Shown here: piece after piece, positions 52,401 through 61,400 of the stretch
Numbering within the stretch: position 1 is the stretch's first letter
Layout of the letters: each line of letters starts with the position of its first letter
Assembly (NCBI RefSeq): GCF_014898055.3
Contig: NW_023600993.1
Span: 744,001-808,000, forward strand
Direction of reading: 5' to 3'
DNA from: Talpa occidentalis
Taxonomy: Eukaryota > Chordata > Mammalia > Eulipotyphla > Talpidae
Length of the DNA: 64,000 nucleotides
The notes under the pieces: model-generated
The model's input: the letters and a program-made list of their open reading frames with translations, nothing else
What the model was told of the DNA's origin: nothing
The model's database searches: none
Program-made: the position numbers and the translations under genes

Positions 52401-55400
52401 TTGAAGAACTAGGAGGGAAATGAAGCTTCTAGTTTCTCTCCTTGTACACAGACTTGAGAGAGAGATTTGCCAGGGGTCCCTCTCACTGCTTGGAAACTTC
52501 ATGTGCCATTTTCTTGCGCAGTAGTTTGTCCAGATCCCTAAGCCCTGGACGCTCATCTCTTACGGCAAGTTATCGGGTGCGATGGGGCATCTGCGTGGCG
52601 AGCCACTGCCCTCGCGGTCATTTCTTCACCCTCTAACTCAGCATTGCTTGGTTATTAAAAAAAAAAAGTCGAACATTTCCGATCACCACATGTCTCTCAA
52701 GCAGGAAAATGTAGGATTCTCAGCTGAGGCCCCACGGGGCTGTCCTCTGAAGCGTGAGTCTGTGGCGTGCAGGTTTCGAGGAGGCCGCGTGGGGCTGGCG
52801 TGGGTGAGGGTGGTCAGCGCAGCAGACCGGGCTCGGGGCTGAGCAGGAGGCCTGTCGCTTTCCCGCTTCACAGCGGGTTTTTAACTAGGGTGGGAGACGG
52901 TTGTCACGACTCTGCAAAAGTGAAAAATCTATCCTGCGCTCCCTTGTGAGTATAAGCTCGCGGTTATCTCTCTGCACACGCGGGTCCTTACGGCCTCGGG
53001 GACACAGCGTGTCTCACCGGCAGCGGGCGCGGTGACACCGCCCGGAGCCTCGGCACGAAGAAGCAGTGAGGTCTGAGGACAGCGGGCTCCTCCCGCGCCA
53101 GCGCTGCCCTTGAGAGCCGCCGTTTTCTGTACACGTGAGCTTCGCATAAAGCATGAATGAAACGGTCCAGGATTTTATGACATGATTAGTGCAAAAATGT
53201 TTGACGGGGAACCGAATAGTTTCCTTTGGGACGTGTTGGCTCCAAGTCGTCTTTTCACTCTCCAAGGCTCACAGAACCTGCGGCATCGGTGGCCCAGACC
53301 CGGCCCACCGGCCCCTGACCAGCGTCTGTCCCCCCACAGAGAGGACGGTCCTCAGCGCCCCGCCTCCCAGCATGGACGTGACGGTGGGGGAGAGCATCGT
53401 GCTGCCGTGCCAGGCCTCCCACGACCCCTCCGTGGACGTCGCCTTCCGATGGTCCTTCAACGGCGCCGCCATAGACCTGCGGAGAGGCGCCTCTCATTTT
53501 GAAAGGATTGGGGGGGTAAGTTGCTGGGTTTTAAGTGCTTAGTGAGGTGAATCCTCTCACACAAATCAGCATCCTTCACCCTTGTGCTCATCTGCGTGGC
53601 GGCCCCAAGCACTCACGGCACGTGGCTCCGTGTCCTGTCTCTCCTGGAGACATGCGTGCTCTGCAGCAGCGACCGCAGGTGTAAGGGGGGCCGAGCGTGG
53701 CCACCAGGCTGGGCTGGCCGAGGTCCGGCCTCCAGGGTGCGCGTCCTCGGGCTGCCCAGGCTGCGGCGTGATCAGTCTTGCCCCTCCCCGCCCGCTGCAG
53801 GCCTCTGTCGGGGACTTGATGATCAGGAACATCCAGCTAAGCCACTCCGGGAAGTACGTGTGCACAGCCAGCTCCCCGCTGGACAGCCTGTCTGCGGCGG
53901 CCGACGTCATTGTCCGGGGTGAGCTCTGGGGGAGCGGGTTGCCACCCCACATCCCCCATGGGGTGGGGCATCTGGGCTTCTCCCGTCTCCAGCCGGGCGC
54001 AGGTACTGGTGGGAGCGCACGGACGGCCTGGGCTGTGTGTCCACCAGCAAGTGCACCTGGGCCGGGGCCAGCCCTGAACTGGGGCTTGGGTCCGTGTGAG
54101 GCGCCTTGGTAAACGGGGTGGACGGCGGCGACTCTGGGCCTGGCCGGCTCAGCTGCGTCACCTGCATGGGCTCCCAAAAGCCTGGGCGAGGACTGCTCTG
54201 GGCTTCTGAGATGAGGTCCCCTGGGGTGCTGCTCACGCCCCACCCCCGTGTGAGCTAAGTGATAACAGTGCGGCTTTATCACAGTTAATGCGCCAGGGAC
54301 GCTTACGTTCGGCGTCTTACTTTCTAAGCACCATAGGTAAAAATAAGCCACCCCAGCCCTTCCCGACAGTCATCACAAATCTGTCCCCAGGTCCACCGGG
54401 CCCCCCTGAGGGCGTGCGCGTGGAGCATGTCTCCAGCACCAGGGCTCAGCTCAGCTGGAGGCCGGGTCCCGACAACAGCAGCCCCGTCCAGATATTCGCC
54501 GTCCAGGCGCGGACCGCCTTCTCCGTGGGCTGGCAGGCCGTGTCCACAGGTCAGTCATGCTCTTGGGGTCACTGCGGGAAGTGCACAGGGTGGGCTTCTG
54601 GGGGAGTGAGCGATTTCATGCCGGCTTAGGTTCCTGAAGTGTCTCCTTCGTTCTAGTTCCAGAGATTCTCAGCGGGGAGATGTACAACGCCACCGTGGTG
54701 GGCCTGAGTCCCTGGGTGGAGTACGAGTTCCGTGTGGTTGCCGGGAACAGCATTGGCATCGGCGAGCCGAGCAGACCCTCAGAACTGCTGAGGACCAAGG
54801 CGGCCGGTGAGCGGCCCTGTCTTCTAAAGCCTGGAAGGGCCTTTATGGTCGTTCTTTTGTTTTTCAATGAAATACATGTTTTATTGTTGTCATTTGGGGC
54901 TGCATTTTTGCTCCTCCACGTGTGCACACGATCCCCTCATCTCTCCCACCCCGTCTATCCCCACCTATTCTCTATGGTGAACTGGACCTTTTTTTTATGC
55001 CCAGATTTGTTTTTGCTGCTCTTTGCCAGTGTATTTTTCTTGCTTATTTATAGTCCACAGATGAGTGTCTGTCACTTTCTGATTTACTTCACTTAAAATA
55101 ATCACTTCAAGGTCCATCCATTTTGTCCCCAAAGGCACTAGCTCATCTTTTTAATAGCTGTGTAGTACTCCATCGAGTCCGTATGGCCAGTTCCCGTGTC
55201 CACTCCCGTGTTCTCAGCAGCACAGTCGCCATGACATAGAATCAGCCTGTGGTCTGGTTCTTAAAGAAAACAAGCAGGAGTGTTGTTACAAGTCTTGTCA
55301 TGTTTTGGCTCAACATCAGAGGCAGTGATCTGGTGGTTCTCATTTTCACGTTTTTATGCGTGCAAAGCAAGGTGCATTATCTCCCGAGCGCTGCCTTCAG

Positions 55401-58400
55401 TAAGAGATGCTTATCGTTAAGCAGGCGCCGCAAAAGGAAGAGCCTTTAGAAGCTCTCCTCTCCTCTCATCTGTTTTCTAGCCGAAACCCAGCAGAGAATC
55501 TGTAGATTTGTAAATGCACGTGACCTGCTGCTGATTTCATTACAATGTTGGCCAAGAATGAACAGAGACGCGATGGAGCAGGGCACCGGCAGGGACCCCA
55601 AAGGGAGCAGTTCAGAAATCACACCTTCTTAGTCTTCCCAGGCCCCCTCCATTCCCTGCTGAGCCCTGTCGTCATGGGGGAGGGGGCTTCTGAGCTCCTC
55701 GCAGCAGACCCCTGCATGTCCTCAGCCGGGCAGGGAGTGCAGGGCGGCCTGGTGCCACCCCTTAGATGGACAGACACGTGCCCACGTGACGCTCGCTCAG
55801 CTGCCAGACACCGTAAATCTCGCCCTCGCCAGAGGACGGGGTTCCTGCTTTGTTGTCGTCTTGAGCCTGGGGCCAGCATGTTCTGTCAGGCCAGGTTTTC
55901 AGGGGTGTCCTGATGGGAGCCCAGAGCTGCGGGGAGAAGCCCATGGCTAGAGGAGGCCAAGGTTGCCGAGCCCCCAGCAGCCGTGTGCAGGTGCCCAGGA
56001 GCCAGCACACGTCCAGGCGAGCAGGAGGCGGGGCGGAGCCGGGCAGGCAGGAGCCTCACCAAGCACAGCAGGGGGCACCGCTCTCTGGCGACGTCCTGGT
56101 GGCCGGTGGGGTAGCCTCCGGCTGACCTCCTCCCCTGTGTCAGCCGCTGACACCCCAGAGCGTAAGGAGACATATGTCCGCGACCAGCCCAGCCCACCTG
56201 AGGTCAGAGGGCTCCAGACCCCACTTCTCAATGTGGCGTTAGGGTTCCGTGGCACATGTGAAGATGGAGTCTGTGTCGGAACTTTCCTACCCAGAAGTTG
56301 GGCTTTGTCAAAAGGGCAACTGAAAGAGCAGCTGGAAACCATTCCTTTATGTGTTTGAACTGCATAGTGGCCAAGATAGTGTCACGGCCGCTGGGTGGAG
56401 ACCAGGCCCCAAGCCCCAGGGACTCACGCTGCCTCTGGCTGCGGCGTTGAGGCTTAGCCAGTAGGATGGAGGCGCACGGTGACCTTCTGAATAAGTGATG
56501 GGGATTAAGGAAGACAAATAATTCTGAATTTGAAAATGGAGAGTGTCTGACAGGTGCTGGCGAGAGCTAGATGGTTCCTTCACTGCCTCATTGGCAAGTC
56601 AGACATCTCTCTGCAACGGGATAAATCACACAAGCCATCTGCATGGATCTGAAGGGTCTCTAGGGTGGGAGGAGATCTGCAATGAACAGACTTTACTTAT
56701 TTCAATTTTTGCAACAGACATTTGCAGGCATTCCCGCCCACCATGTTGACTTAAATACAGTCAAATATATGTAATTGCATATAATCCAACACTTAAAAGC
56801 ATATCCTGCAGACTTTTCCATTATCGCAGATTTAGGATATTTTTGCCATTTTTTCCTGAAAAAATAACAACAAAAAGCGTACGTCTCCGTGTGGCCGTGG
56901 CTCAGCCTGGCTCCGTGGCCTCCGGCGTGCAGGGGCTGCCTGTCTCCTCCCACCATCCGGCACTCGCTGCAGGTCCTCGCGGGGCGGTTTGGGGGACTGT
57001 GCCCCTGACTCACTCAGTGCCTGGCAGGCTCCCCGGCCCGGCGTCCGCTCAGAGCCCTCCCCTCCCGCACTGAACAGGAACTTCGATGCGTTGTTAAGGG
57101 TTTGTTTTTCAATGTTAGAATGTCCTGATGACTAACCAAAAGAAAAAGTATTTTAGTTTGTTTATGGAAAAAATAATTAATTAATAAACTGCCTCGGCAA
57201 CTTGTTTACAGCACAAGTGTATAATTAGGCCCTAAATCAGCAGCGTCACCGCCACATCCGAACGGAACATCATTTTGCCAATTAGTAGATGGTGCATAAT
57301 AATGTCAGACACACGATGTTACTCGATTTTTAATTAATTTTGGAGCCAGGGTGCTCATGTATCAAGCACAACTGTGTCCTGTCTCTAGAACTTTGGGTTT
57401 GTGTAAACATAATTTATGTTCATTAAAAACGCAGCGTCCGCCCGCCACGAGCTGCGTGGGGCTGGGGAGGCGAGGGCCGGGCCCGGGGCTGACACCATCT
57501 CTTGCTTTGCTCCCAGCCCCTGCCGTGGCCCCCACCAACGTCAATGGGGGTGGAGGAGGCCGCTCCGAGCTCGTCGTCACGTGGGAGGTAAGTTTCCGTC
57601 CAGCTGAGTCATTTTGCAGGAAAAGAGGTAGCTGGCCAGGAAGCATGCCGGGCGGATCAGGGGAGTGACTCGATCGTGTCGAGAATCTGTACAGACAGAG
57701 GGTCGGGGGGCGTAGAGGGAACCGAGGGAACGTCTTGTTTCCGTCGGAGAGAGCAGGGCCAGGCCCTTTCCCGGGTGCGCGACGCCGGGGCGGGAAGCCG
57801 CGTCTTTCTCACCAATGGAGCCGCCACCCTGCTTGGCCTTGACCTTGAGCCAGCTGAGGCGGGTGGAGCAGCCCTTGTCCTCCGGGTCCTTCCAGTCCTC
57901 TCTGCGTCGAGACAGGGCGCAGGCAGAGGCACCGCTCTCGCGGGCGTCGTCGCAACTGCCGAGCAGAGTCTCGTTCTCCTCCCAATTGCAACCTTCGGCT
58001 TGGCTTCGGCCCACAGAATTCTGACTCTCGACGAAGCCAGTGGTTTTCCTCTCCAACTGTTCGGTGCCTGGCCCCACAGGACTCTGGTGACGGGGGCGGG
58101 AGGCTGGAGGGGGCGCCTGCCGGCAGCCCTGCCTTGACTCCGGGGGCACTCTGGGGTGACAAGTGACCACATACTGGCCTTTCATAGGACCGTGCTTGGG
58201 GGCCCTTTTCTGATTTTAGTGGTGAACGGGGCACCGAGGGAACCCCGCGGGGGCTGGTGAATGCCCTGGTGCGGCCCAGTGGCTTCGGAATGGCTCTTCC
58301 ATGCCGCGCTCCGGGCCCTGTCCAGCCCCTGCTGGGGCAGTTCTCTGTCCTCTGGATGACCATTGGGGACGGAGCTTTTCCTGGACCCTGGGGGCCACGC

Positions 58401-61400
58401 GCCCCCAGCATTACCGCAGCCGGCTGCCTGCTGGCGGAGAGCAGTGGTGCCCACGGGGCCTCGGCCTTGCCCAGCTCGCCCCTGAGGAGCTTCCCAGGCG
58501 TTTTGAGTGCGAGGGCCCCATGTCCCACAGGCCCTGCTAGGCCCCCAGCCGCAGGCCTGGGCCTCAGTTTTCCCACTTCCTTCCCTGCCAGTTCATGCTC
58601 GACCCGCAGCCAAACGCTGCCTGTTTTCCATGTTATCCGGTGCCTCCATGCGCTCTGCACTCCTGCTGCATCACCCCCCCCCACCCCCCGCCATGCGTCG
58701 TGTTCAGCAGGGGAAGAATCGGGCGTCTGTTAGTCACTCTAGAACACAGCTCTGCCCAGGCAGGGGACACCAAGATGGCTCCGGTGTTGGCACCCAGCTG
58801 GTGATCAAATGTGCCCAGTGGCAAGATAAGGGGGTGCTGTGAGTGGGGATCCCGGGCTGGGGATGACCTCAGAGATGGGTCCTGGAAATGATGTGCAAGA
58901 GCACCGTATCCTATCAGTATATTTAGAAAAAGGAAGAAAATTTGGGACATTTTCCGTTGGAACAATGAAGTGAAGTCTGTGGATTTTTTTTTTTTAAAGA
59001 CTTATTTTTAATTTATGCATACAAGAGCTGGGGCGCAGGCCAGAGGTGCAGGGGGTGAGAGGACTCCCCAGAGACAGAGTGGGGAGCAGAACAGGCGGAT
59101 CCACTGAAATCCACTGCTGAGGGCAGCAGCGGGGAGACAGGAGAGGTCTGCTGCGCCCTGTGGGTGCTCCCTGGCCGGGGATCAAACTCAGGCCGCAGTG
59201 GCTGCGGGTAGCTTCATAGTGCTGGCGCTTAACCCCTGCGCCACCAGGGAGGCCGTCTGTGGATTTTTGAATACAACTTTGTTGTAAACTGGTGGGATAT
59301 TTGTCTGAATTGAAGCACAGATTCATTTTCATTTGCTTATTTCAGGTGATTATCTGACATGTTTAAACAAGTACTGGGAGGCCCTTTATACTTGTGTTTG
59401 AACAAAACTCTCCGCCTTAGCAAATGCCACACAGCGATCATTTTACCTGATCTTACAAGTATATTTGAAAAGTGCTGTGAAATGAAAACACAGTCCTTGA
59501 AGTAGTAAGTTAATTTGTGCTGAGTTTAAAAATTCACATCAAAATTTTGTTTTAACTTATAAAAGCTTGCAATCTTCTAAACCATGTTATTACAGGGACT
59601 TAGGAGTAATCACAGAAAGGGATACAAACACCTCAGCCTCTTCCATTTCCACGTACGAATTTCAGTGCTTTTAGCTGGAATCATTTTCCTAATAGGCATT
59701 TTAAATAAAAGTATTTTTTTCCCGGTACCGCATTAAACAAGTATCTTGTTTGTCTCTACAAAAGAAATGCAAATAGTCAGTAGAATTCTCATAGGCCGGG
59801 ACGGTATTTCTCTGAGCACTGAGAGGTCGGCCCTTCTGCCCCAGTCAATCCCGGAGGAGCTGCAGAGCGGCGAGGGCTTCGGCTACGTCGTGCTGTTCCG
59901 GCCTGTGGGCGCCGCGGCCTGGACCGCAGAGCGCGCCCCGACCGTGGAGGCCTCGCGGCTGGTTTACTGCAACGAGAGCATCGCCCCGCTCTCTCCCTTC
60001 GAGGTCAAGGTGGGCGTCTACAACCTGGAGGGCGAGGGGCCCCTGAGCCCCGCTTCCATCATCTACTCGGGGGAGGACGGTGAGTGGCCCCACGAGCGCC
60101 CATTGGCCTCTGCGGCCCCGGGCTGCACTGACCGTCCCCGTCTCCTGCTGGCAGAGCCCCAGCTGGCCCCGCGGGGGGCATCCGCGCAGAGCTCCTCGGC
60201 CTCGGAGGTGGAGGTGTCCTGGCACGCCATCGCCTGGAACAGGAACACTGGCCGTGTGCTGGGCTACGAGGTGAGCGCCGTCCCGCCCGCCCACCTGCCC
60301 ACAGCCTCCACTCGTGGCCGATTGACCGGAGCCGGTGCTGCTCCCGCCTGCTGTGGCTGTCCCTGGGGAGGGCTCTGGTCTGCCAACCTGCCCCTCAGGG
60401 TGGCGCCTGCCCTGTGAACTGGAGCTTGCTTAGAAGGCGGACACCAGGGCCAGGCAGCAGGGGTGAGAACAGAACAGGTTTTCCGGAAACTGCATGTCCT
60501 GGCGTGGAAGGAGGCGCCATGCCTGGCTCAGGTGGCTTTGTCCTCCCTGAGTGGGGAGCTGGGCAAGGCCTCTCCCTCTGCAGCTGTGGACAGGCCCTGC
60601 CTGGGCTGCTCCACACGCACCTGCCCAGGGCCCGCAGCCCCACTGCTCGCAAGCTGAGGACTGAGGCCCAGTGATGGCCTCAGGCTCGCTGACGCGCACT
60701 CTGGGGGTGATGAGGTTGGTTTCACTTTGGAGCTAGAACTCAAGGATGACCATGAACCCCCTCGTTTTTCCTTGCACCCTTTTGCTTTGCTTTTACTGGA
60801 ACTTTCTGGTCCGAGCAGAAAGTCAGGTGGGGTGGCATCCCCGGGCGCCTCCCTCTGGTCTCCCCTGCCCGGCCAGCCTCTCACGGCCCCAGGTCTCTTC
60901 AGCCTTTCTTTCTTCTGCAGCGCCTCTGGCACGCAGGGCGTTGTGTGTCTTCTCTCCACATGTGTGCTCCAGCTGAGCTGGGTCGTGGGGCGGGAGGCGC
61001 CCCCCTTGTCAGACGTGCTGCTTCCCTGCTGCTGGGACTGATGTGGGGGCTCCCAGTGTGCCCCGCAGGACCCTCAGCAGGACACTCATGCACACTCCCT
61101 GCAGAGCCTTGCACCTTTGGGTGGCTCAGCCGGCCTGAGGTTTGCTCTGGGCAACCAGGAAACCAGACTTGCACCTTCCCCCAGGCCTGGGCCGCCTCGT
61201 TCCTTTCCCACCCACGTGAGGCTCGGTGGTTTGCTTGTGGGGCTTGTGCAATCAGAACCCCTCGTCCCACGCCGCTCGGGTGGAGGCCATGAATGCCTGT
61301 GGTTATTTCCACGAGCAGGTCCTGTACTGGACAGATGACCCTGGAGAGGCCATGATTGGCAGGACGCGGGTTGGCGGGAACGTCACGACCACGCACATCA

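Larger units (their letters stand above)
41305..53339 (+). other. CNTN6 intron between Ig5 and Ig6
   Basis: 12,035 bp intron. It holds candidate regulatory blocks near 41.9, 43.7 and 44.2 kb, a (GT)21 microsatellite, a CpG-dense block, L1 and MER5A fragments and a SINE 3' fragment. 49.5-53.3 kb shows nothing I can name beyond the SINE fragment. Confidence 0.8.
54807..57516 (+). other. CNTN6 intron between FNIII-1 and FNIII-2
   Basis: 2,710 bp intron. It contains an antisense L1 3' fragment (54895-55260) and an AT-rich block with homeodomain-type motifs (57140-57350). The middle is unremarkable. Confidence 0.8.

Noticed and set aside
53566..54351. 261-codon minus-strand open frame
   Set aside because: Antisense shadow of the Ig6 exon at 53801 and its flanks.
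57577..58684. Overlapping minus-strand open frames of 202 and 291 codons between two FNIII-2 exons
   Set aside because: Composition-driven in CpG-rich sequence; no homology I recognise, no start context or splice structure. A protein search would settle it.
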